A program made the translations under genes and the position numbers. DNA of 64,000 nt, taken from positions 62,001 to 126,000 of the forward strand of contig RQOL01000389.1 of assembly GCA_013076295.1 (NCBI GenBank), written 5' to 3'. The notes below the pieces were generated by a model. It searched no databases and was not told the DNA's origin. It was given only the letters and a program-made list of their open reading frames with translations. Source of the DNA: Sanderia malayensis. Lineage: Eukaryota > Cnidaria > Scyphozoa > Semaeostomeae > Pelagiidae. Numbering within the stretch: position 1 is the first letter of the stretch; each line of letters opens with the position of its first letter. Positions 1-12,364 of the stretch are shown in pieces.

Positions 1-1520
1 TACACATGAATTGACCTTATAAACATGTAAAACTGACTGATTGAAATACACCTTTTTTACTTGTTTTCCGTGATATTAACATTCATTCCCACAATTTACA
101 CATGAATCCACGTTAATACAGATAAAATTGACTGATTGAAATTCACCCTTTTCACTCTTTTCCATGATATTAACCTGCATTTCCACAATTTACACATAAA
201 TTAGGGTAAATACAGGAAAAACTGACCGATTGAAATACACCATTTTTACTTGTTTTCCGTGATATTAACTTTCATTCACACAACTTACATATGAATTGAC
301 TTTATATACATGTAAAACTGACTGATTGAAATACACCATTTTTATATGTTTTCCGTTATATTAGCATTCATTAGCATAACTTACACATCAATCCACCTTA
401 ATACAGCTAATCCTGATTGATTGAATTACACCTTTTTTACATCTTTTCCGTGATTTTAAAATTCTTTCCCACAATTTCCACGGGAATTAACGTAAAAACA
501 GGTGACACTGGCTGATTGAAATGCAAGATTTTTACTTGTTTTCCGTGAAAGTAACATTAATTCCCACACTTTACACATAAATTGACTTTATATTCATGTG
601 AAACGGACTGATTGAACAACACCATTTTTACTGGCTTTCCGTTATATTAACATTCATTCCCACAATTTACACATGAATCCACTTAAATACAGCTAGTCCT
701 GACTGATTGAATTACACTTTTTTTACTTGTTTTCCGTGATTTTAACATTAATTCCCACAATTTACACATGAATTGACTTTCTATACAGGTAAAATTGGCC
801 GATTGAAATACAAATTTTTTACTTGTTTACTGGGATATTTACATTCATTCCCACATTTTCCACATGAATCCACGATAATACAGTTCATTAGACTGAGTAA
901 AGTACACCTTAATTACTTGTTTTCCGTGATATTAACATTCATTCCCACATTTTCCACATGAATCCACGTTAATGCAGCTGAAATTCACTGATTGAAATTT
1001 ACCCTTTTTACTTTTTTCCGTGATTTTAACATTCATTCTCACAAATTACACATGAATTAACGTAAATACAGGGAAAACTGACTGATTGAATTACACCATT
1101 TTTACTTGTTTTCCGTGATATTAACATTAATTCCCACAATTTACACATGAATTGACCTTATAAACATGTAAAACTGACTGATTGAAATACACCTTTTTTA
1201 CTTGTTTTCCGTGATATTAACATTCATTCCAACAAGTTAGACATGAATCCACTTTAATACAGCTAAATTTTACTGATTGAAATTCACCCTTTTTACTTTT
1301 TTCCGTGATTTTAACATTCATTCTCACAATTTACACATGAATCCACTTCAGTACAGCTAAAATTGACTTATTGAAATTCACCCTTTTTACTTTTTTCCGT
1401 GATTTTAACATTCATTCTCACAAATTACACATGATTTAACGTAAATACAGGGAAAACTGACTGATTGAATTACACCATTTTTACTTGTTTTCCGTGATAT
1501 TAACATTAATTCCCACAATT
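1..1520 (-). repeat. Higher-order repeat copy 1 (16 monomers, 1520 bp)
   Basis: Position 1 recurs at 1521 and the order of variant monomers is the same in both copies; for example the monomer at 773 recurs at 2293. Reading A and B classes along the + strand gives B A B B A B B A B A A B B A A B, which is 16 monomers of 95 bp. Private variants shared by both copies include ACATCAATCCACC, a CCTGCATTTCC step, and a very divergent monomer near 870-925 (CAGTTCATTAGACTGAG). Differences between the copies are mostly scattered single bases. Confidence 0.9.
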
Positions 1521-2946
1521 TACACATGAATTGACCTTATAAACATGTAAAACTGACTGATTGAAATACACCTTTTTTACTTGTTTTCCGTGATATTAAC
1601 ATTCATTCCCACAATTTACACATGAATCCACGTTAATACAGGTAATATTGACTGATTGAAATTCACCCTTTTCACTCTTTTCCATGATATTAACCTGCAT
1701 TTCCACAATTTACACATGAATTAGGGTAAATACAGGAAAAACTGACCGATTGAAATACACCATTTTTACTTGTTTTCCGTGATATTAACTTTCATTCACA
1801 CAACTTACATATGAATTGACTTTATATACATGTAAAACTGACTGATTGAAATACACCCATTTTATATGTTTTCCGTTATATTAGCATTCATTCGCATAAC
1901 TTACACATCAATCCACCTTAATACAGCTAATCCTGATTGATTGAATTACCCCTTTTTTACATCTTTTCCGTGATTTTAAAATTCTTTCCCACAATTTCCA
2001 CCGGAATTAACGTAAAAACAGGTGACACTGGCTGATTGAAATGCACCATTTTTACTTGTCTTCCGTGAAAGTAACATTAATTCCCACACTTTACACATAA
2101 ATTGACTTTATATACATGTGAAACGGACTGATTGAAAAACACCATTTTTACTGGCTTTCCGTTATATTAACATTCATTCCCACAATTTACACATGAATCC
2201 ACTTAAATACAGCTAGTCCTGACTGATTGAATTACACTTTTTTTACTTGTTTTCCGTGATTTTAACATTAATTCCCACAATTTACACATGAATTGACTTT
2301 ATATACAGGTAAAATTGGCCGATTGAAATACAAATTTTTTACTTGTTTACTGGGATATTTACATTCATTCCCACATTTTCCACATGAATCCACGATAATA
2401 CAGTTCATTAGACTGAGTAAAGTACACCTTAATTACTTGTTTTCCGTGATATTAACATTCATTCCCACATTTTCCACATGAATCCACGTTAATGCAGCTA
2501 AAATTCACTGATTGAAATTCACCCTTTTTACTTTTTTCCGTGATTTTAACATTCATTCTCACAAATTACACATGAATTAACGTAAATACAGGGAAAACTG
2601 ACTGATTGAATTACACCATTTTTACTTGTTTTCAGTGATATTAACATTAATTCCCACAATTTACACATGAATTGACCTTATAAACATGTAAAACTGACTG
2701 ATTGAAATACACCTTTTTTACTTGTTTTCCGTGATATTAACATTCATTCCAACAAGTTAGACATGAATCCACTTTAATACAGCTAAATTTTACTGATTGA
2801 AATTCACCCTTTATACTTTGTTCCGTGATTTTAACATTCATTCTCACAAATTACACATGAATTAACGTAAATACAGGGAAAACTGACTGATTGAATTACA
2901 CCATTTTTACTTGTTTTCCGTGATATTAACATTAATTCCCACAATT
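1521..2946 (-). repeat. Higher-order repeat copy 2 (15 monomers, 1426 bp)
   Basis: This has the same monomer order as the preceding unit but lacks one class A monomer, the one at about 1325-1420 in copy 1 that carries CCACTTCAGTACAG. The order is B A B B A B B A B A A B B A B. Loss of exactly one monomer is what unequal crossover within the array produces. A third copy begins at 2947 and follows the unit for only about 300 bp before a different monomer order takes over. Confidence 0.88.
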
Positions 2947-5900
2947 TACACATGAATTGACCTTATAAACATGTAAAACTGACTGATTGAAATACACCTT
3001 TTTTACTTGTTTTCCGTGATATTAACATTCATTCCCACAATTTACACATGAATCCACGTTAATACAGGTAAAATTGACTGATTGAAATTCACCCTTTTCA
3101 CTCTTTTCCATGATATTAACCTGCATTTCCACAATTTACACATGAATTAGGGTAAATACAGGAAAAACTGACCGATTGAAATACACCATTTTTACTTGTT
3201 TTCCGTGATATTAACTTTCATTCACACAACTTACATATGAATTGACTTTATATACATGTAAACCTGACTAATTGAAATACACTTTTTTACTTGTTTTCCG
3301 TGATATTAACATTAATTCCTACAATTTACACATGAATTGACTTTATAAACATGTAAAACTGACTGATTAAAATACACCTTTTTTACTTATTTTCCGTGAT
3401 ATTGACATTCATTCCCACAATTTTCATGTGAATCCACGTTAATACAGGTAAAGTTGACTGATTCAAATTCACCCTTTTTTACTTTTTTCCGTGATATTAA
3501 CCTTCATTCCCACAATTTACACATGAATTAACGTAAATACAGGAAAAACTGACTGATTGAAATACACTCTTTTCACTTGTTTTCCGTGATATTAACATTC
3601 ATTCCAACAACTTAGACATGAATCCACTTTAATACAGCTAAAATTGACTGATTGAAATTCACCCTTTTTACTTTCTTCCGTGATTTTAACATTCATTCTC
3701 ACAAATTACACATGAATTAACGTAAATACAGGGAAAACTGACTGATTGAATTACACCATTTTTACTTGTTTTCCGTGATATTAACATTAATTCCCACAAT
3801 TTACACCATGAATTGACCTTATAAACATGTAAAACTGACTGATTGAAATACACCTTTTTTACTTGTTTTCCGTGATATTAACATTCATTCCCACAATTTA
3901 CACATGAATCCACGTTAATACAGGACAATTGACTGATTGAAATTCACCCTTTTCACTCTTTTCCGTGATATTAACCTTCATTCCCACAATTTACACATGA
4001 ATTAAAGTAAATACAGGGATAACTGACTGATTGAAATACACTCTTTTTACTTTTTTTCCGCAATATTGACGTTCATTCCCACAATTTACACATGAATCCA
4101 CGTTAATACAGCTAAAAATGACTGATTGAAAGTCACCCTTTTTACTTTTTTCTGTGATATTATCATTCGTTTCCACAATTTACACATGAATTAGGGTAAA
4201 TACAGGAAAAACTGACTGATTGAAATACCCCATTTTTACTTGTTTTCCGTGATTTTAACATTAATTCCCACAATTTACACATGAATCCACGTTAATACAG
4301 CTAAAACTGATTGATTGAAATTCACCCTTTTACTTTTTCTGGTGATATTAACATTCTTTCCCAAAATTTACACATGAATTAACGAAAATACAGGGAAAAC
4401 TGAGTGATTGAATTACACCATTTTTACTTGTTTTCCGTGATATTAACATTCATTCCTACAATTTACACATGAATCCACGTTAATACAGGTAAACCTGATT
4501 GATTGAAGTTCACCCTTTCTACTTTTTCTCGTGATATTAACATTCTTTCCCAAAATTTACACATGAATTAAAGTAAATACAGGGATAACTGACTGATTGA
4601 AATACACTCTTTTTACTTTTTTTCCGCAATATTGACGTTCATTCCCACAATTTACACATGAATCCACGTTAATACAGCTAAAAATGACTGATTGAAAGTC
4701 ACCCTTTTTTACTTTTTCCTGTGATATTATCATTCAATTCCACAATTTACACATGAATTAGGGTAAATACAGGAAAAACTGACTGATTGAAATACACAAT
4801 TTTTACTTGTTTTCCATGATATTAACTTTCATTCACACAACTTAGATATGAATTGACTTTATATACATGTAAAACTGACTGATTGAAATGCAACCATTTT
4901 TACTTGTTTTCCGTGATATTAACATTAATTCCCAACAATTTAAACATGAATTGACCTTATAAACATGTAAAACTGACTGATTGAAATGCACCTTTTTTAC
5001 TTGTTTTCCGTGATATTAACATTCATTCCCACAATTTACACATGAATCCACGTTAATACAGGTAAAACTGACTGATAGACATGAATCCACTTTAATACAG
5101 CTAAAATTGACTGATTGAAATTCACCCTTTTTACTTTTTTCCGTGATTTTAGCATTCGTTCTCACAAATTACACATGAATCCACGTTAATACAGGTAAAA
5201 CCGACTGATTGAAATGCACCATTTTTACTTGTTTTCCGTGATATTAACATTAATTCCCCACAATTTAAACATGAATTGACCTTATAAACATGTAAAACTG
5301 ACTGATTGAATGCACCTTTTTTTACTTGTTTTCCGTGATATTAACATTCATTCCCACAATTTACACATGAATCCACGTTAATACAGGTAAAACTGACTGA
5401 TTGAAATGCACCTTTTTTACTTGTTTTCCGTGATATTAACATTCATCCCCACAATTTACACATGAATCCACGTTAATACAGGTAAAACTGACTGATTGAA
5501 ATGCACCTTTTTTACTTGTTTCCGTGATATTAACATTCATTCCCACAATTTACACATGAATCCACGTTAATACAGGTAAAACTGATTGATTGAAATTCAC
5601 CCTATTTACTTTTTCTCGTGATATTAACATTCTTTCCCAAATTTACACATGAATTAAAGTAAATACGGGATAACTGACTGATTGAAATACACTCTTTTTA
5701 CTTTTTTTCCGCAATATTGACGTTCATTCCCACAATTTACACATGAATCCACGTTAATACAGCTAAAATGACTGATTGAAAGTCACCCTTTTTACTTTTT
5801 CTGTGATATTATCATTCAATTCCACAATTTACACATGAATTAGGGTAAATACAGGAAAAACTGACTGATTGAAATAACCATTTTTACTTGTTCTCCGTGA

Positions 5901-8099
5901 TATTAACTTTCATTCACACAACTTACATATGAATTGACTTTATATACATGTAAAACTGACTGATTGAAATACACCATTTTTATTTGTTTTCCGTTATATT
6001 AGCATTCATTCGCATAACTTACACATCAATCCACCTTAATACAGCTAATCCTGATTGATTGAATTACACCTTTTTTTACATCTTTTCCGTGATTTTAAAA
6101 TTCTTTCCCACAATTTCCACGGGAATTAACGTAAAAAACAGGTGACACTGGCTGATTGAAATGCACCATTTTTACTTGTTTTCCGTGAAAGTAACATTAA
6201 TTCCCCACACTTTACACATAAATTGACTTTATATTCATGTAAAACGGACTGATTGAACAACACCATTTTTACTGGCTTCCGTTATATAACATTCATTCCC
6301 ACAATTTACACATGAATCCACTTAAATACAGCTAGTCCTGACTGATTGAATTACACTTTTTTTACTTGTTTTCCGTGATTTTAACATTAATTCCCACAAT
6401 TTACACATGAATCCACGTTAATACAGCTAAAACTGATTGATTGAAATTCACCCTTTTTACTTTTTCCTGTGATATTAACATTCTTTCCCAAAATTTACAC
6501 ATGAATTAACAAAGCAAATATAGGGAAAACTGAGTGATTGAATTACCCCATTGTTACTCGTTTTCCGTGATATTAACATTAATTCCCACAATTTAAACAT
6601 GAATTGACCTTATAAACATTAAAACTGACTGATTGAAATGCACCTTTTTACTTGTTTTTCCGTGATATTAACATTCATTCCACAATTTACACATGAATCC
6701 ACGTTAATACAGGTAAATGACTGATTGAAATGCACCTTTGTTACTTGTTTTCCGTTATATTAACATTCATTCCCCAATTTACACATGAATCCACGTTAAT
6801 ACAGCTAAAACCTGATTGATTGAAATTCACCCTTTTTACTTTTTCTCGTGATATTAACATTCTTTCCCAAAATTTACACATGAATTAACGGAAAATACAG
6901 GGAAAAACTGACTGATGAATTACACTTTTTTACTTCTTTTCCGTGATTTTACATTAATTCCACATTTACACATGAATTACTTCATAAAAAGGTAAAATTG
7001 ACTGATTGAAATTCACCCTTTTCACTTTTTTTCCGTGATATTAACATTCATTCCAACAAGTTAGACATGAATCCACTTTAATACAGCTAAAATTTACTGA
7101 TTGAAATTCACCCTTTTACTTTTTTCCGTGATTTTAACATTCATTCTCACAAATTACACTTGAATCCACGTTAAAACAGTTAATCCTGACTATTGAATTC
7201 CCCTTTTAAATTGTTTTCCGTAATTTTAACATTCTTTCCCACACTTTACACGTGAATTGACTTTATAAACATTTAAAGCTGACTATTGAAACAAACCTTT
7301 TTTACTTTTTTCCGTGATTTTGACTTTCATTCCCACAAAGTACACATGAATCCACGTTAATATAGCTAATCCTGACTGACTGAATTACACCTTTTTACTT
7401 TTTTTCCGTGATATTAAACATTCATTCCCACAATTTAACATGAATCCACGTTAATACAGGTAAAATTGACTGATTGAAATTCACCCTTTTCACTTTTTTC
7501 CGTGATATTAACCTTCATTCCCACAATTTACACATGAATTAACGTATATACAGGATAACTGACTGATTGAAATACACTCTTTTTACGTTTATTTCCACAA
7601 TTTACACAAGAATCCACGTTAATACAGCTAAAATTGACTGATTGAAATTCACCCTTTTTACTTTTTCCCGTGATATTTTCATTCATTTCCACAGTATACA
7701 CATGAATTAAGGTAAATACAATTAAAACTGACTGATTGAAATACACCATTTTTACTTGTTTTCCGTGATATAACTTTCTTTCACAAAACTTACACCGGAT
7801 TGACTTTATATACATGTAAAACTGACTGATTGAAATACACCATTTTTATTTTTTTTTCCGTTATATTAACATTCATTCCCATAACTTACACATCAATCCA
7901 CCCTAATCACAGCTAATCCTGATTGATTGAATTACACCTTTTTTACATCTATTCGTGATTTTAAAATTCTTTCCAAAATTTACACGGGAATTAACGTAAA
8001 AACAGGTGACACTGGCTGATTGAATACACCATTTTTACTTCTTTTCCGTGAAGCTAACATTAATTCCACTACTTTACACTATAAATTGACTTTATATAC
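2947..8099 (-). repeat. Satellite with partial, rearranged higher-order units
   Basis: This stretch starts as a third 1520-bp unit (2947 to about 3250) and then departs. A segment equivalent to unit offset about 270-760 reappears at about 5900-6390, marked by CATTCGCATAACTTACACATC. A class A monomer beginning ACATGAATCCACGTTAATACAGG repeats almost unchanged near 5040, 5340, 5460 and 5550. At about 5076 a monomer is cut short: ACTGACTGA joins directly to TAGACATGAATCC. I see nothing but satellite here. Confidence 0.9.
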
Positions 8100-8267
8100 T
8101 GTAATATCTTTGAAGTTGTTGGAGAGAGGGAGTCAGGACACGACTACATTCCGATATATCTGTATCTTGACTGAATTCAATAATACATTACATCATAATT
8201 ACTTAATATATATATATATACATGTTGTGCATGCTGTGTGCGCATGAGGTATTGCATGAACACTACA
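8100..8267 (+). mobile_element. MITE-like insertion, 168 bp, copy 1
   Basis: This 168-bp non-satellite segment interrupts a class B monomer. It is flanked by the 5-bp direct repeat TATAC at 8095-8099 and 8268-8272. The uninterrupted monomer with a single TATAC is seen at 2111-2115, so empty and filled sites can be compared inside the window. The ends are weakly inverted: it starts TGTAATAT, and the complement of its end starts TGTAGTGT. It includes a TA-rich run near 8204-8220 and no coding potential. Known families with 5-bp duplications and short non-coding bodies include several DNA transposons, but I cannot assign one. Solo remains of another element are possible. Confidence 0.75.
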
Positions 8268-8272
8268 TATAC

Positions 8273-11270
8273 ATGTAAAATGGACTGAATTGAAGAACAT
8301 CATTTTTACTTGCTTTCCGTTAATTAACATTCATTCCCACAATTTACACATGAATCCACCTAAATACAGCTAGTCCTGACTGATTGAATCCACTTACTTT
8401 TTTTACTTGTTTTCCGTGATTTTAACATTCATTCTCATAAATTACACATATATTAACGTAAATACAGGGAAACTGACTGATTGAAATACACTCCTTTTAC
8501 TTGTTTTCTGTGATATTAACATTCATCTTTCCATATATTTAGACAGGAATCCAGGTTAATGCAGCTAAAATTGACTGATTGAAATGCACACTTTTTACTT
8601 TTTTCCGTGATATTTACATTCATTCCCACAATTTACACATGAATCCACGATGATACAGTTTCATTAGACTAAGGTACACCTTAATTACTTTGTTTTCCGT
8701 GATATTAACATTCATTCCCACAATTTACACATGAATCCACCTTAATACAGCGAATCCTGATTTATTGAATTACACACAATTTTTACATCTTTTCCGTGAT
8801 TTTAAAATTCTTTCCCACAATTTACACACGAATTAACGTAAAACAGGTGACACTGGCTGATTGAAAATGCACACATTTTTACTTTTTTTCCGTGATATTA
8901 ACATTCATGCCCAAAATTTAAACATTAATTAACTTAGATACATGTAAAACTGACTGATTGAAATACACTTTTTTCACTTGTTTTCCTTATATTAACATTC
9001 ATTCCTGCCAATTTAACACATGAATCCACGTTAACACAGAGAAAACCGACCGATTGAAATACACCATTTTTACTTGTTTTCCGTGATATTAACATTTATT
9101 CCCACAATTTACGCAGAAATCCCAGTAATACAGCTAAAGTTGACGATTGAAATACACCCTTTTTATTTTTGTTCCCTGATATTAACTTTCATTTTCCCAC
9201 AATTTACACATGAATCCACGTTAAGACAGCTAATCCTGACTCATTGACTGACACCACTTTTACTTGTTTTCCGTGATATTAACATTCATTCCACAATTTA
9301 CACATGAATCTACGTTAATAGAGCTAACCTGACTAATTGAAATACACTTTTTACTTGTTTTCCTGATATTAACATTAATTCCTACAATTTACACATGAGT
9401 TGACTTTATAAACATGTAAAACGGACTGATTAAAATCACCTTTTTTACTTATTTTCCGTGATATTAACAATCATTCCCACAAATTACATGTGAATCACGT
9501 TAATACAGGTAAAGTTGACTGATTGAAATTCACCCATTTCACTTTTTTCCGTGATATTAACATTTATTCCCACAATTTACACATAAATTAACGTAAATAC
9601 AGGGAAAATTAACTGATTGAAATACACTCCCTTTTACTTGTTTTCTGTGATATTAACATTCATTCCCATAATTTAGACAGGAATCCACGTTAATGCAGCT
9701 AAAATTGACTGATTGAAATTCACCCATTTTACTGTTTTCCGTGATTATATACATTCATTCCCTCAATTTACACACTAATTAACGTAAATACATGTAAAAC
9801 TGACTGATTGAAATACACCTTTTTTACTTGTTTCCCGTGATATTAACATTCATTCCCACAATTTAAACATGAATCCACCTGAATACAGCAAGTCCTGAGT
9901 GATTGAATTACACTTTTTACTTGTTTTCAGTGATTTTAACATTTCTTCCCACAATTTACACATGAATCACTATATATACAGGTAAAACTGACTAATTGAA
10001 ATACACATTTTTACCTGTTTTCCGGGATATTTACATTCATTCCCACATTTTCCACATGAAATAACGTAAATACCAGGAAAACTGACTGATTGAAATACAC
10101 AATTTTTAGTTGTTTTCCTTGATATAAACATTAATTCCCACAATTTACCCATGAATTGACTTTATAAACATGTAAAATTGACTGATTGAAATACACTATT
10201 TTTACTTGTTTTCCGTGATATTAACATTCATTCCCACAATTTACACATGAATTGATGAAAATACTGGGCAAACTGACTGATTGAATAACACCATTTTACT
10301 TGTTTTCCGTGATATTAACATTCATCCCACAATTTACACATGAATCCACGTTAATACAGGTAAAAACTGACTGATTGAAATGCACCTTTTTTACTTGTTT
10401 CCGTGATATAACATTCATTCCCACAACACACATGAATCCACGTTAATACAGGTAAAACTGATTGATTGAAATTCACCCTTTTTATTTTTTTCCGTTATAT
10501 TAGCATTCATTCGCATAACTACACATCAATCCACCTTAATACAGCTAATCCTGATTGATTGAATTACACCTTTTTACATCTTTTCCGTGATTTTAAAATT
10601 CTTTCCCACAATTTCCACGGAATTAACGTAAAAACAGGTGACACTGGCTGATTGAAATGCACCATTTTACTTGTTTTCCGTGAAAGTAACATTAATTCCC
10701 ACATTACACATAAATTGACTTTATATTCATGTAAAACGGACTGATGAACAACACCATTTACTGCTTTCCGTTATATTAACATTCATTCCCACAATTTACA
10801 CATGAATCCACTTAAATACAGCTAGTCCTGACTGATTAATTACACTTTTTTTACTTTTTCCGTGATTTTAACATTAATTCCCACAATTTACACATGAATC
10901 CACGTTAAATACAGCTAAAACTGATTCATTGAAATTCACCCTTTTTACTTTTTCTCGTGATATTAACATTCTTTCCCAAATTTACACATGAAAACGAAAA
11001 TACAGGGAAAACTGACTGACTGAATTACACTTTTTTACTTCTTTTCCGTGATTTTAACATTATTCCCACAACTTTACACATGAATTGACTTCATAAAAGT
11101 AAAATTGACTGATTGAAATTCACCCTTTTCACTTTTTTCCGTGATATTAACATTCATTCCAACAAGTTAGACATGAATCCACTTTAATACAGCTAAAATT
11201 ACTGATTGAAATTCACCCTTTTTACTTTTTTCCGTGATTTTAATATTCATTCTCACAAATTACACATGAA
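8273..11270 (-). repeat. Satellite between insertion and assembly gap, indel-rich
   Basis: Ordinary A and B monomers, but many have single-base losses in homopolymers or short deletions. Examples are GTTTCCGTGATATAACATTC near 10400 and CACAACACACATGAA near 10427. A copy of the 1520-bp unit's CATTCGCATAAC to CAGGTGACACTGGC section lies at about 10510-10650. No gene or other element is seen. Sequence quality may fall toward the gap. Confidence 0.85.
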
Positions 11271-11370
11271 NNNNNNNNNNNNNNNNNNNNNNNNNNNNNN
11301 NNNNNNNNNNNNNNNNNNNNNNNNNNNNNNNNNNNNNNNNNNNNNNNNNNNNNNNNNNNNNNNNNNNNNN
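11271..11370. other. Assembly gap of 100 N
   Basis: Exactly 100 N, the customary placeholder for a gap of unknown length. Satellite orientation is reversed across it: the left side ends in ACAAATTACACATGAA, the right side begins TTAAAATCACGG. The first monomers on the two sides are of the same subtype in mirror image (both contain the TAGACATGAATCCACTTTAA type or its complement). Confidence 0.99.
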
Positions 11371-12364
11371 TTAAAATCACGGAAAACAGTAAAAAGGGTG
11401 AATTTCAATCAGTCAATTTTAGCTGTATTAAAGTGGATTCATGTCTAAGTTGTTGGAATGAATGTTAATATCACGGAAAACAAGTAAAAAGAGTGAATTT
11501 CAATCAGTCAGTTTTCCTGTACTTACGTTAATTCATGTGTAAATTGTGGGAATGAATGTTAATATCACGGAAAAAAGTGAAAAGGGTGAATTTCAATCAG
11601 TCAATTTTACCTGTATTAACGTGGATTCATATGTAAATTGCGGGAATGAATGTTAATATCACGGAAAACAAGTAAAAATGCTGTATTTCAATCAGTCAGA
11701 TTAGCTGTATTAACGTGGATTCATGTGTAATTTGTGGAATGAAAGTCAAAATCACGGAAAAAAGTAAAAAAGGTGTGTTTCAATTAGTCAGCTTTAAATG
11801 TTTATAAAATCAATTCACGTGTAAAGTGTGGGAAAGAATGTTAAAATTACGGAAAACAATTAAAAAAGGGGTAATTCAATCAGTCAGGATTAACTGTTTT
11901 AACGTGGATTCATGTGTAATTTGTGAGAATGAATGTTAAAATCACGGAAAAAAGTAAAAAGGGTGAATTTCAATCAGTCAATTTTAGCTGTATTAAAGTG
12001 GATTCATGTCTAAGTTGTTGGAATGAATGTTAATATCACGGAAAACAAGTATTAAACGTGGATTCATGTGTAAAATGTTGGAATGAATGTAAATATCCCA
12101 GTAAACAAGTAAAAAGGTGTATTTCAATCAGCCACTTTACCGGTATATAACGTCAATTCATGTGTAAATTGTGGGAATGAATGTTAATATCACGCAACAA
12201 AAGTAAAAAGTGTGTATTTCAATCAGTCAGTTTTACATGTTTATAATGTCAATTCATGTGTAAATTGTGGGAATTAATTTTAATATAACGGAAAACAAGT
12301 AAAAAAGGTGTATTTCAATCAGTCAGTTTCCCCTGTATTTACGTCAATTCATGTGTAAATTGTG

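Larger units (their letters stand above)
1..11270 (-). repeat. ~95-bp satellite array, reverse-oriented block
   Basis: About 118 tandem monomers of 94-95 bp. Spacing was counted from the recurring TGATATTAAC word at 71, 165 and 260. Conserved words in this orientation are TGACTGATTGAA, TTTTCCGTGATATTAAC and CATTCATTCCCACAATTTAC. Two monomer classes differ after ACACATGAAT: class A continues CCACGTTAATACAG, class B continues TGACTTTATA or TAACGTAAATACAG. The block is continuous except for one insertion at 8100-8267, and no unique sequence or gene is present. The strand given is relative to the long block after 11370. Small indels are much more frequent after about 6 kb. The repeat itself is certain; a centromeric role is only inference. 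Confidence 0.97.

Noticed and set aside
773..961. Repeated 62-residue frame in the 1520-bp unit (also 2293-2481)
   Set aside because: Same cause: two monomers read through without a stop. The two copies are similar because the whole unit is duplicated.
1..11270. CRISPR array
   Set aside because: The repeats are contiguous 95-bp monomers that vary along their whole length. There are no constant short repeats alternating with unique spacers, and the LINE shows the DNA is eukaryotic.
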